NCBI GenBank assembly: GCA_023475345.1
Contig: JAMCWD010000053.1
Location: 1 to 49,305, forward strand
Source: Chloroflexota bacterium
GTDB lineage: Bacteria > Vulcanimicrobiota > JAMCWD01
Direction: 5' to 3'
DNA: 49,305 nt
Shown: positions 1 through 8,117 of the stretch, piece by piece
Position numbering within the stretch: the stretch's first letter is position 1
How the letters are laid out: every line of letters starts with the position of its first letter
The notes under the pieces: model-generated
The model's input: only the letters and a program-made list of their open reading frames with translations
What the model was told of the DNA's origin: nothing
Databases searched by the model: none
Translations under genes and position numbers: made by a program

Positions 1-305
1 ATATCGGGGGAAGGGCTGCGGAGCAGAACATATCGCTGTTTGAGCCAATAATAGGAGTAAGTTTCAAGCAGGACCTGTCGTACAAGCTGTCACTGGTCGG
101 GGATTTAATTTACGGGGGCTGGTCGCAGAAAGGTAACGGCGTATCGAATAGCGATTACCGGTTAGGTCTGAACTGGGAGTTCGGAGAAGGCTGGAATCTG
201 GATGCGGGTTATCGCAGCATGTGGTTTTATGGAAAAGACGACAACAGCAACAGCCTGAATATCCGCTACGAAGGGCCGAACATACTTCTTAAATTCGCAC
301 GGTAG
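1..305 (+). CDS. C-terminal end of an outer-membrane beta-barrel protein (partial)
   Basis: The window opens inside a gene read in the frame starting at base 3 and ending in TAG at 303-305, giving about 100 residues. They show alternating polar and hydrophobic strands rich in aromatic and Gly residues (for example LSLVGDLIYGGW, YRLGLNWEF, WNLDAGYRSMWFYG, SLNIRYEG) and end on the short strand NILLKFAR. That pattern is typical of the last strands of an outer-membrane barrel. The 5' part lies outside the window, so the family (porin, transporter or secretion channel) cannot be named. Only 15 bp separate it from the downstream lipoprotein gene, so the two are probably co-transcribed. The barrel nature is inferred from the strand pattern, not from a recognised family motif. 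Confidence 0.7.
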   Translation, partial: IGGRAAEQNISLFEPIIGVSFKQDLSYKLSLVGDLIYGGWSQKGNGVSNSDYRLGLNWEFGEGWNLDAGYRSMWFYGKDDNSNSLNIRYEGPNILLKFAR

Positions 306-320
306 GGTTGGGAAGCAGAA

Positions 321-1370
321 ATGCTGACGAAGAAATTCTCTCTTTTTCTTTCGGTGGCTATTCTGCTGATCTTTTGTAGCTCGTGTTTCGGCATTCCCTC
401 GCTGAATTTTAATGATAACCCGGGGCCGCCGGGCGAAGTCGTTTTCATTTCGGACCGCATCGAAGATACACTTCAACTGTTTACGATGGAATTGAACGGT
501 TTCAATCAGCAGTACCTGCCGACAACGGAATTTCTTAAGGCCGGTGTTTCGACCGACCGCGGCCACAGCCTGGTCGCATTCGTTGACGTGTTGGACGCAG
601 GCGATGTGGCAAGACAGTTTTCAGGCAGGCTCTTAACCGGGGATCTGAATACGGGAAACATTGAAGTGCTGCTGGATGATGCAGGGATGAGATACTGTAA
701 TATTTCGGGTGACGGCAGGAAAGTAGTGTACATGCTGTATGATGGAGAACAGGGTATTAATTATACAGGGGGAATAGGTACGGACGGCTCGGACAACCAT
801 ATTATAGCAGGAGACGCAAATACCGATTCCCTTTTGCCGAATATAAATAATGACGGGAGCAAAACAGCTTACACTCTGTGGTCTCAGGTTCAACCGGAGG
901 GAAAACAGGCGAGGCAGAATTTCGACGGCATTTACGAGAGCGATTGGGACGGTTCCAACCGGCGCCAACTGGTGGAAGACGCCGAAACGCAGGCCAATTA
1001 TTCACCGGCTTATTCGCCTGACGGAAGCAAGCTGGCATTTGTTACCCTGGATCTGGATCTGCACGCATATTTGATACGTGTTATTGATCTTGTTAATCCC
1101 GGTGGGCCTCTAACTATTTTCCAATCCGACGATGCCATCTCCGGCCTTCATTATTCTGCGGACGGAAGCAAGCTTTTATTCTCCATGGTGCCATCAGGAG
1201 ATCAAATAACAGGTAACGGCAAAAAAATATTGGATACTATTAAAAATAACAGGAAACCTGGCAATCCAAGGATCGGATCGGTGGACTCGGGAACAGGCGA
1301 GAACCTGTACTACCTGACAATAGGAGAAAGTTTCGACGCTTTTGATATTTACTATATAAGCGCAAAATGA
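321..1370 (+). CDS. Lipoprotein with TolB/WD40-like (PD40) propeller repeats, copy 1
   Basis: 349 residues. The N-terminus (MLTKKFSLFLSVAILLIF then CSSC) is a lipoprotein-type signal, so the protein is probably anchored in the cell envelope. The rest has beta-propeller blades of the TolB C-terminal/PD40 type, with clear motifs YSPDGSKLAFVT near residue 235 and YSADGSKLLFS near residue 280, and weaker copies before them. Such propellers usually bind proteins or glycans; no enzyme motif is visible. The start is supported by GGAAG five bases upstream. The next gene is a paralog of similar length and layout, so this is a local duplication. The preceding gene ends an outer-membrane barrel, so an envelope role is likely but unproven. 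Confidence 0.75.
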   Translation: MLTKKFSLFLSVAILLIFCSSCFGIPSLNFNDNPGPPGEVVFISDRIEDTLQLFTMELNGFNQQYLPTTEFLKAGVSTDRGHSLVAFVDVLDAGDVARQFSGRLLTGDLNTGNIEVLLDDAGMRYCNISGDGRKVVYMLYDGEQGINYTGGIGTDGSDNHIIAGDANTDSLLPNINNDGSKTAYTLWSQVQPEGKQARQNFDGIYESDWDGSNRRQLVEDAETQANYSPAYSPDGSKLAFVTLDLDLHAYLIRVIDLVNPGGPLTIFQSDDAISGLHYSADGSKLLFSMVPSGDQITGNGKKILDTIKNNRKPGNPRIGSVDSGTGENLYYLTIGESFDAFDIYYISAK

Positions 1371-1449
1371 GATTAATTGCCGGCCTGTCCCGGCACAAAC
1401 CTGCTCATGGGAATAAGAGACTCGAATAATTATTAAGAGGGGGGCGAAC

Positions 1450-2559
1450 ATGATGGTTAAGAGGAATCGGGTATTAAGCATAATCACGCTTATGGCGGTA
1501 ATGTTATTTACTGCTTCGTGTCTGGGACTCCCTGTATTGGATTTCATAAATGCAACGCCTGGATCGCCTGAGGCTTTCGCGTTCATTTCGAACAGGGACG
1601 GGGAATCCCTGGAGATTTACCTGATGAGCCTCGACGGCACCAACATACAATTACTGCCGTCTTCCGAATTTAATAAATTTTCAGTAGGATACTCGGATGA
1701 TCTGGAAAAGTTCTCATTTGTCGATGTGCCCGATTTAGGGGAGCCTGCATCCGAGGGAAGGCCCATAGCGGTGGAAAGCGACCTTAAAACCATGGATCGA
1801 AGCGACGGCGTTGTACATACACTTCTGTCAGACAATAATCTCTACATCAATAATTTATCCGGCAACGGGGAGAAGATAGTTTATCAGATCCTGGATATAG
1901 AGAGAGAAATGTTTTCAATTTACGGGATAAATTATGACGGCACTGGCAACCATTTCATAGTAGGGGATGGCAGAGCAGGCGCATTTTATCCCAACATCAG
2001 CAATGACGGAACACTGGTTGCCTATACTTTATGGCATTTCTTAAAAAAAGAAGAAATCAGGCAACACGACGACGGCATCTGTACGCAACAATGGGACGGG
2101 GGAGGAACTCCCGAACTTCTGGTGCCTGATACCGAGACACAGACCAACATCTTCCCGGCATTTTCACCGGACGGGACGAAGATGGCTTTCGTAACCGTCG
2201 ATTCCGACCTGGAAGCATTCGTTTTAAAGGAAATGGACATTGTAGTGGTAACCGGAGGCTCGCCCGTGGTAAGGGATGTTCGTACGTTGTACCAGTCCGA
2301 AGATTACATTTCAGACCTGCGTTATTCCACCGACGGCGGCAGGCTCCTGTTTACGAATATGCCAGCGCCATTCATAAATAATCCCGATGCCGCCGGAAAG
2401 GGCGGGTTCAGGGATATTTTGAAATCATCTGCGAAAACCGCAAGAAATGGCGATGGCATCCATATATTTTCCATAGACGCTGTTAACGGCGGAGATTTGC
2501 GCCAACTGACCGAAGGAGACACCTGGAATTTCTTCAACTTCCTGGTATTTGCCGGTTAA
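1450..2559 (+). CDS. Lipoprotein with TolB/WD40-like (PD40) propeller repeats, copy 2
   Basis: 369 residues, paralogous to the preceding gene: same signal layout (hydrophobic stretch ending FTASC), the same LP.LDF segment just after the cysteine, and matching blades FSPDGTKMAFVT near residue 240 and YSTDGGRLLFTNMP near residue 297. Both proteins share phrases such as 'PNIxNDGxxxAYTLW' in mid-protein. A strong Shine-Dalgarno run (GAGGGG) precedes ATG-ATG at 1450/1453; either could be used. A small hairpin (TGCCGG/CCGGCA, 1378-1395) sits between the two paralogs but has no T-run. Function unknown; a surface or periplasmic binding propeller is the most that can be said. Confidence 0.75.
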   Translation: MMVKRNRVLSIITLMAVMLFTASCLGLPVLDFINATPGSPEAFAFISNRDGESLEIYLMSLDGTNIQLLPSSEFNKFSVGYSDDLEKFSFVDVPDLGEPASEGRPIAVESDLKTMDRSDGVVHTLLSDNNLYINNLSGNGEKIVYQILDIEREMFSIYGINYDGTGNHFIVGDGRAGAFYPNISNDGTLVAYTLWHFLKKEEIRQHDDGICTQQWDGGGTPELLVPDTETQTNIFPAFSPDGTKMAFVTVDSDLEAFVLKEMDIVVVTGGSPVVRDVRTLYQSEDYISDLRYSTDGGRLLFTNMPAPFINNPDAAGKGGFRDILKSSAKTARNGDGIHIFSIDAVNGGDLRQLTEGDTWNFFNFLVFAG

Positions 2560-2590
2560 TTCTGAGCCGGGTATCTACACAAATTATCAG

Positions 2591-2624
2591 ACATGAGCAG
2601 CGGAATAAATTCCGCAGTTCATGT
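2591..2624. repeat. Dispersed intergenic palindrome (REP-like), copy 1
   Basis: Between the convergent ends of the second propeller lipoprotein and the giant coiled-coil gene lies an imperfect hairpin: ACATGA (2591-2596) pairs with TCATGT (2619-2624), and GCGGAA (2600-2605) pairs with TTCCGC (2610-2615), with a short mismatch between them. The core 2593-2620 recurs exactly, in inverted orientation, at 39315-39342. It may also act as a two-way transcription barrier here, although there is no T-run. Confidence 0.75.
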
Positions 2625-2658
2625 ATTATATTCGTTCTTGTCCTGGATAGGGGCTAAT

Positions 2659-5600
2659 TTATTTCTTATTGATCTTGTCGAGCGATTCCAGGGCCGCTAT
2701 GCGGACAAAGTCATTTTCATCGTTTAACGCGGCCTTCAATGGCATAACGGCTCTAATGTCTCCTATTTTGCCGAGTATCCTGGCGCACCACTGGCGGATG
2801 GGCCATTCCAGAGATTGTTCCAGCGCGTAGGTAAGGTGTTCCGCCGCAGGCCCGCCGATCTCTATGAGAGTCGCCGCCGCGGCCAACTGGAGTTCTATTT
2901 TTTCGCTGTCAAGCGTTTCTATGAGAGCGATGACGGCATGGTCTTTCAGCTTTAAAACAACTTCAAGGGCCACGTCCGATATGTTCTTATCGTCGCTGCC
3001 AAGGCCGCGGACAAGGTAAGGGATAACGGGTCTGCCTATCTCCTCGAAAATTTTAATGACCCGTTCTTTTACGGGCAGGCTCCTATTATCCAGTGCTGAA
3101 AAAAGCGCCTCAACCAGGGGGCCGTAATCGTCAAGCCCGGCTCTTTCCGCCCTGACGATTTTTTCAATCGCCACTATCTCCGAATATTTTACCCGGTCGT
3201 CCTTCTCGCTGTATCTGAGCGAGTAGATGAACCCCGGAAGCGATATCCTGTTAGGGATTTCTGCAAGCGCCAGCGCCGCTTTCTGCCTGACGCGCCAACT
3301 GAAGTCGTTTATCAGTATCTCGCACAACGCGCGGATTGACTGTTCGTCTTTCAATTTGCCCGCTGCGATTGTAAGGTTTACGCGCTCGTTTTCATCGCGC
3401 TGCTGGTCCTTCAGCGCCATTAAGATGTAATCTGCGGCCCGGCCCTTTTCCCTGGGAGGCATGGCTAGAACTTCTTCGAAAGAGCTTCCCGTCAGTTCTC
3501 TGACGAGTTTTTCGATGGACGGCAGGTTCGGGTCGCCTTCTTTTTCAGGATTGCTCAAGTAAGAAAAACTGCGCTCGACTTCCGAAAGCAAATCCTTTGT
3601 TTTAATGGCGAGGTCTTTTAATTCGACGGATCCGCCGTCTTTAGAGGCTTCCGTTATCCCGGGACGGGATTTTTCTTCGATAACCCCCCATATCTCTTTT
3701 TCTATATCATCGATTTCCGCAGGAGCCTTTTCTTTCTTTTTTCCTTTGCCGGGTTTTTCTTTCTCTTCGCCGGGGACGTTTTGAATTGCGGCGGCAAGTT
3801 CTTTTGCGGCCTCCTTGATCTGTTTTTCCATCTCCTTCAGCCGGGAGCTTGCTTCCTCTTCGATGTCCCTGGTTTTTCTCACTGTCTTTTCAATGTCTTC
3901 AAGCAGGCTCCTGGCGTGCTGTGAAGCCGATTCGAGGTCGGCCGAGACGTCTTCGATCTTTTCCCTGGCGGCATCGATGATCTCCTGAGTTTTTTCCTGG
4001 GCTAAAGAAATCTCGCTTGCTGTATTATCGGGAGGGACAGGCTGCTTTTCTTTTTCCTCTTTCAGCCTGTTCAATTCTTCTTCGATCTTTAAAATCAATT
4101 CGCCGGCATTATCATAATAAGCCCTGATCTCGTCGGAAAACCTGTCGGCTTTTTCAAGGTTCTCATAAACTTCCTGCCTGGTTTTATCCCAATCTCCCTT
4201 TGAAAGCTCGAATTCTTTTTTGAATTCTTCCAGCCCTTCCGGGGCCTCGCCCTGCTTCGGGCTTTCTGAAACCCGGCTTATTATTTCTTCCCGGAATCTG
4301 CCGAGTTCTTCTTTGATCTCGCTTATCTCCCGCTCCAACTTCTGCATTTCCCCGGCGGACTCTCCCGTAGCTACAACATCGAGCTTGTGCAGGTCTTCCC
4401 TGAAAGCGTTAAACTCTTCCCGCAGCCTGTCGATTTCTTCTTTATAATTCTGCGAAACGATATTTGCTGTGCTTTCGGCGCCTGATGTTATTTTTTCTAT
4501 GATATCGAGGTTCCGGGCGAACTCTTTTTTAAGATCGTCAAGCTCTTTCCCGATTGATTGGAGTTCCGCAGAAGGCTCTTTTCCGGCTTCCGCCTTTGAA
4601 GCCAGACCTGCAAGCTCATCCTTTGCCCCGGCAAGTTCCCTCCGGATATTGAGTACCTCTTCATTAAACGATTGGAGCCGGTTTAACGAATCTTTTTCCT
4701 TTTCTTGGATTTCGGTCAGGATTAAATTAACGTCTTCCCGGTTCTTTGAAAGACCTTCTTTGATTCCTGCGATTTCGTTATTGAAGGTCTCTCGGTCTAT
4801 TAAAGTATCAGGCAGTGCGCCGGCCTTTTCAACTGCCCCGGCAAGTTCACTCCGGATATTGAGTACCTCTTCATTAAACGATTGGAGCCGGTTTAACGAA
4901 TCTTTTTCTTTTTCTTGGATTTCGGACAGGAGCAAACTAACGTCTTCCCTGTTCTTTGAAAGGCCTTCTTTAATTTCTGAGATTTCGTTATTGAAGGTTT
5001 CCCGGTCTATTAAAGTATCAGGCAGGGCACCGGTCTTTTCAACAATACCGCTTATCCTGTCGTAGATTTCTGAAATCTCGTTCTTTAATTTGCCTGTTTC
5101 TTCTTCCAGTGTCCCGCTGTCCACGTAAGAACCCAGTTTATTCTCCGTCCGGGAAGCGATATTATCAATTTTTTCCCCGGCGCTTGCCAGTGAGTCTTTT
5201 AAATTTCCGATTTCATTTTTAAGAGTCTCGATATCGGCGGCCATCTCGGGTTTTTCTTCCGTGGCGGCTTTGATGTTATCAAGTGATTCCTTGATTTCCA
5301 GAATCTCATTCCTGGCCGATAACAACTCATTGCCCAATTCATGCAGGTCGAACCCGAATTCTTTTCGATCCTCGGTCTTTTTTGTCAGGGTGTCGATCTC
5401 TTCATAAACCTTATCGAGATCTTCTCTTATGGTGCGGAAATCGTCTTTAACGATTTTCAGATCACTTTCAGCCTGCCGTTCGTATTCTTTCACCCCGGCA
5501 AATATGCTTTCAATCCCGGAAAAGAGTTCCCCGGAGCTTTTTTTGAGAGTTTCCATATCCCCGGATATATTTTCGGCCCCGGCGAGGATGTCCCGGACCC

Positions 5601-7335
5601 TGTCGTGCATGGCTTCGGCATCACCGGAGGATTTACGCACTCTGTCAGAGGCTTCCAGGATCTCATTTTCGGTTACCTCTCCCAGATCTTTTGCCTTTCT
5701 CGAACTCTGCTCGATTGAGGCCAGGAGATTGGGGAGCTTGGCCGAGTAATTTTCCAACTCCGTGGTCATCGTACCGGCCCTGGAGGACGTATCCGCGATA
5801 TCGCCGAGGGCTTTTTCCAGCCCTTCTTTTGTCCGCCGGATTTCTTCTTCCATTTGTTGTATCTGGCTCTGTGTTTTTTCTTCAAGCTCCCCGGCCCTGT
5901 CGTATCTTTGCTCGATTGCGGAGATAAGCTCTTCGGAACTGGCGGACAACTTGACGATATTGTTATTGAGCACTTCGGACTTGTACAGGGTCGAGAAAAT
6001 ATCGTTCTGTGCTTTTTCGAGATCGTCTCTGGTGTTTTGGAAAGCCTCTATTATTTCCTTGAGGTTGGCGTTTGCCTGCTCTTCTTCTTTTTCAAGTTCC
6101 AGCGTCCTGTCAAAGCTTTTTTCGATGTTGCCTATAAGGTCGGATGCGCGGCTTGAATAATTATCGAGCTGCGTTGACATGCCTTCCGCCCTGCCGAGCG
6201 TTTCTTTTATCTCTTCGTCCGCCGCTTCGAATTCTTCTTTGAACTGCTCCATCCTATGATCAAATTTTTCCCCGGCTTCCTTCGATTCCGCAAAGCTCTG
6301 CTCTATCTCGGAAATTATCTCCCTTACCCTTTGCGATGATGCACTCATTTCGTCAGACGCATCGTGCGAACGGGCAATGAGATCATCAGTCCTCTGCCTT
6401 GCCCTGCTTAAATCTTCATTTGCCGCATTTATCTCTTCCCTGATTTTCGTTAAATCTCCGGCCCCCTTTTCTTCCAGTTCCTTTGCTTTCTCCAGAGCTT
6501 TTTCGATCCCGAAAACCAGGTTCTGCGACTTTTCGGAATACTGCGAAATCTTATTTGAAATATCGGCGACTTCTTCAAGAGTCTCTTCTATCCGTTGCTT
6601 TCCCGCCGCCAGGTATTCTTTTGTCAGGTTAATCTCTTCGGCAAATTCTTTTAATTTTGCAGCAGATGTTTCTTCGATGTCTTTCGATGTTGTAAAGGTT
6701 TTTTCAATCCCTGCGACCATTGATTTTGCGTTTTCGTAAAAGTCGGCAAGCTCGGCGCTGACATATCCCGATCTCTCCATGATCCCTGAAACCGATTCTT
6801 TTGCCCTGTTCAGGTTTTCTTTCGTAATGCTTATGTTTTCTTCGATCTCTCTTAAATCTGCGGTTCCCTTGTCTTCAAGCTCCCTGGCCCTTTCATAACT
6901 TTTATCAATTTCCGAAACCATATCGCTCGATTTTGAAACGAGTGATTCAAGTTCACCTGTTGTAGCTTTAGCTTTATTTAAAGTATCGTCCGCTTCCCGG
7001 CGGGTACTGTCAAGCTCTTCTTTGATTCTACCGGAATCTTCCTCAATTTTCAGGAGCTTCATGCCCGATTGATTTTCCAGCTCCTTTGTCCTGTCGAAAC
7101 TTTTTTCTATTTCAGAGAGTATTTCCCCGGCATTGTTTGATGCGGATGTCAACTCGCCTTTGACATTTTCAGCCCGGTTTAATATATCGTTGACTCCCTG
7201 CAGAGTCTTCTTCAGTATATCCCTGGCAAGCCGGACATCTTCCTCTGCGGATGTTATTTCCTCCGCAGATCCGGGCGACGTTTTTTTAGTTTCTTCGAAT
7301 TTTTCAGGCGAATTGTTTTTATTCCTGTTTTTCAT
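2659..7335 (-). CDS. Giant soluble coiled-coil protein with ~67-residue repeats and C-terminal HEAT repeats
   Basis: About 1558 residues, with no signal peptide or membrane segment, so probably cytoplasmic. Residues ~20-1240 are almost entirely heptad/hendecad coiled coil, very rich in Glu, Lys, Ser and Ala. A recurring phrase of the type EIEKSFDRxKELE returns every 67 residues by hand count in the first part, with one 60 and one 70 spacing, giving at least eight units. Around residues 810-920 a ~70-residue block starting near GALPDTLIDRETFNNE is present twice almost identically. Residues ~1280-1558 are HEAT-like repeats (for example VRQKAALALAEI, LQLAAAATLIEIGGPA, VRIAALESLDKINKK), a protein-binding solenoid. 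ATG at 7335 was preferred to the TTG at 7344; neither has a close ribosome site, and an in-frame stop lies upstream. Likely a structural or scaffold protein; no known family is recognised. Confidence 0.85.
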   Translation of the reverse strand: MKNRNKNNSPEKFEETKKTSPGSAEEITSAEEDVRLARDILKKTLQGVNDILNRAENVKGELTSASNNAGEILSEIEKSFDRTKELENQSGMKLLKIEEDSGRIKEELDSTRREADDTLNKAKATTGELESLVSKSSDMVSEIDKSYERARELEDKGTADLREIEENISITKENLNRAKESVSGIMERSGYVSAELADFYENAKSMVAGIEKTFTTSKDIEETSAAKLKEFAEEINLTKEYLAAGKQRIEETLEEVADISNKISQYSEKSQNLVFGIEKALEKAKELEEKGAGDLTKIREEINAANEDLSRARQRTDDLIARSHDASDEMSASSQRVREIISEIEQSFAESKEAGEKFDHRMEQFKEEFEAADEEIKETLGRAEGMSTQLDNYSSRASDLIGNIEKSFDRTLELEKEEEQANANLKEIIEAFQNTRDDLEKAQNDIFSTLYKSEVLNNNIVKLSASSEELISAIEQRYDRAGELEEKTQSQIQQMEEEIRRTKEGLEKALGDIADTSSRAGTMTTELENYSAKLPNLLASIEQSSRKAKDLGEVTENEILEASDRVRKSSGDAEAMHDRVRDILAGAENISGDMETLKKSSGELFSGIESIFAGVKEYERQAESDLKIVKDDFRTIREDLDKVYEEIDTLTKKTEDRKEFGFDLHELGNELLSARNEILEIKESLDNIKAATEEKPEMAADIETLKNEIGNLKDSLASAGEKIDNIASRTENKLGSYVDSGTLEEETGKLKNEISEIYDRISGIVEKTGALPDTLIDRETFNNEISEIKEGLSKNREDVSLLLSEIQEKEKDSLNRLQSFNEEVLNIRSELAGAVEKAGALPDTLIDRETFNNEIAGIKEGLSKNREDVNLILTEIQEKEKDSLNRLQSFNEEVLNIRRELAGAKDELAGLASKAEAGKEPSAELQSIGKELDDLKKEFARNLDIIEKITSGAESTANIVSQNYKEEIDRLREEFNAFREDLHKLDVVATGESAGEMQKLEREISEIKEELGRFREEIISRVSESPKQGEAPEGLEEFKKEFELSKGDWDKTRQEVYENLEKADRFSDEIRAYYDNAGELILKIEEELNRLKEEKEKQPVPPDNTASEISLAQEKTQEIIDAAREKIEDVSADLESASQHARSLLEDIEKTVRKTRDIEEEASSRLKEMEKQIKEAAKELAAAIQNVPGEEKEKPGKGKKKEKAPAEIDDIEKEIWGVIEEKSRPGITEASKDGGSVELKDLAIKTKDLLSEVERSFSYLSNPEKEGDPNLPSIEKLVRELTGSSFEEVLAMPPREKGRAADYILMALKDQQRDENERVNLTIAAGKLKDEQSIRALCEILINDFSWRVRQKAALALAEIPNRISLPGFIYSLRYSEKDDRVKYSEIVAIEKIVRAERAGLDDYGPLVEALFSALDNRSLPVKERVIKIFEEIGRPVIPYLVRGLGSDDKNISDVALEVVLKLKDHAVIALIETLDSEKIELQLAAAATLIEIGGPAAEHLTYALEQSLEWPIRQWCARILGKIGDIRAVMPLKAALNDENDFVRIAALESLDKINKK
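4645..5035 (-). repeat. Internal tandem duplication of ~70 codons in the coiled-coil gene
   Basis: Two successive ~70-codon segments encode nearly the same peptide, each running from GALPDTLIDRETFNNE through KEGLSKNREDV to LNRLQSFNEEVLNIR. The DNA is nearly identical as well (compare 4645-4720 with 4855-4925), so the duplication is recent relative to the older, diverged 67-residue units in the same gene. Confidence 0.8.
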
Positions 7336-7430
7336 AATATTCAATTTCGCCGGGAAATATTAAAAAACCTCCGTAATAACAATGGAAATTTATTCAGGCC
7401 GGACGATTTTCTTATGACTTAATTTATAAT

Positions 7431-7463
7431 GAAAAAAATAAAGAGCGGCTTACACCGCTCTTT
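7431..7463 (-). terminator. Rho-independent terminator of the small gene at 7499-7852
   Basis: On the minus strand a perfect 9-bp stem AAAGAGCGG/CCGCTCTTT (7440-7448 with 7455-7463, 6-base loop) is followed by a T-rich run (complement of 7431-7439). It lies 36 bp past the stop codon of the minus-strand gene. Confidence 0.85.
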
Positions 7464-7498
7464 ATAAGGGACAAATCAAAATATTCGGATGAAGAAGA

Positions 7499-7852
7499 TT
7501 ATTCTATCTCTGTGATGAATTTCGGAGGCGGCTGTACTTCGGACTTTTCGGGTATATGAACCTGTTCCATTACCCGTAGCTTGTTTATGATTTTCTTTAT
7601 GCCCGTTTCGCCTGTTACCTGGCGGAGTTCCCTGAGGGTAGTATTACCGGAGCGGCCTGAAATATCACCGTAAGTTCTTTCCATACTGGAAAGCGTGGTG
7701 TCGCCCCTTTTCTTCCTCAACTTGCCGTCGTCCATCCTCTGACGGTACCCCTTCATTCCGGGCGCGTCTTTTGCTGTGTTTTCAGGAGAAGGCTTATATG
7801 TCAGCGGAGTGGAGATAGAATGTGGCATGTTCATTCCTGTAGGCCTAATCAT
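7499..7852 (-). CDS. Small hypothetical protein with its own promoter and terminator
   Basis: 117 residues, hydrophilic and basic in the middle, with no signal peptide or membrane helix. It starts MIRPTGMNMPHS and ends VQPPPKFITEIE. No family recognised. The gene call is well supported by context: a GGAGG ribosome site six to seven bases before ATG, a near-consensus promoter at 7918-7946, and a strong terminator just downstream. It therefore seems to be an independent single-gene unit. The segment from Thr-Thr-Leu-Ser near residue 60 to the end looks helical and contains TLRELRQVTGETGIKKIINK, which could be a short helix-turn-helix-like pair, but this is only an impression. Confidence 0.7.
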   Translation of the reverse strand: MIRPTGMNMPHSISTPLTYKPSPENTAKDAPGMKGYRQRMDDGKLRKKRGDTTLSSMERTYGDISGRSGNTTLRELRQVTGETGIKKIINKLRVMEQVHIPEKSEVQPPPKFITEIE

Positions 7853-7917
7853 ATCTTTCCTCCCTTCTTAAAAATTTTCCAATGCGATAGAAAGATTTTA
7901 AAATCATTGGCATTGTT

Positions 7918-7946
7918 AATATAACTCACTGTTGAATATCTGTCAA
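7918..7946 (-). promoter_or_regulatory. Sigma-70-type promoter of the small gene 7499-7852
   Basis: Read on the minus strand: -35 TTGACA (7946-7941), a 17-bp spacer, and -10 TATATT (7923-7918). This matches the housekeeping consensus in all six -35 positions and five of six -10 positions. Expected transcription start is near 7911, giving a leader of about 58 bases. Confidence 0.75.
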
Positions 7947-7961
7947 TGGAGAAATCACGCC

Positions 7962-7986
7962 ATTTGTTAAAAATTCTTTAACAAAT
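7962..7986. promoter_or_regulatory. Perfect AT-rich inverted repeat upstream of promoter (candidate operator)
   Basis: ATTTGTTAAA (7962-7971) and TTTAACAAAT (7977-7986) form a perfect 10-bp inverted repeat with a 5-base centre, 15 bp upstream of the -35 box of the small gene. The position suits an activator or a repressor dimer. The TTGTTAA/TTAACAA arms resemble Rex-type half sites, but the spacing is 7 rather than 4, so the regulator cannot be named. The rest of 7987-8117 shows nothing clear. Confidence 0.5.
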
Positions 7987-8117
7987 CTAAAACGGGTCTC
8001 CGACACTTCTCAGCCGATTTTCTCTTCTATAATGATTTTTTAGTAATTTTCCGGGAGCATCCTTATCCTGTCTGTAAATCGTTTAACAGCCCGCAATGAT
8101 ATAAAAATTAACGGCGA

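Noticed and set aside
4220..6739. Several plus-strand frames of 75-198 codons opposite the coiled-coil gene
   Set aside because: Ser/Phe-rich antisense shadows of the Glu/Lys-rich coiled coil; no start signals.
7962..7986. Rex-type redox operator
   Set aside because: The arms TTGTTAA/TTAACAA fit, but the spacing is 7 bp instead of 4, so only an unnamed palindrome is reported.
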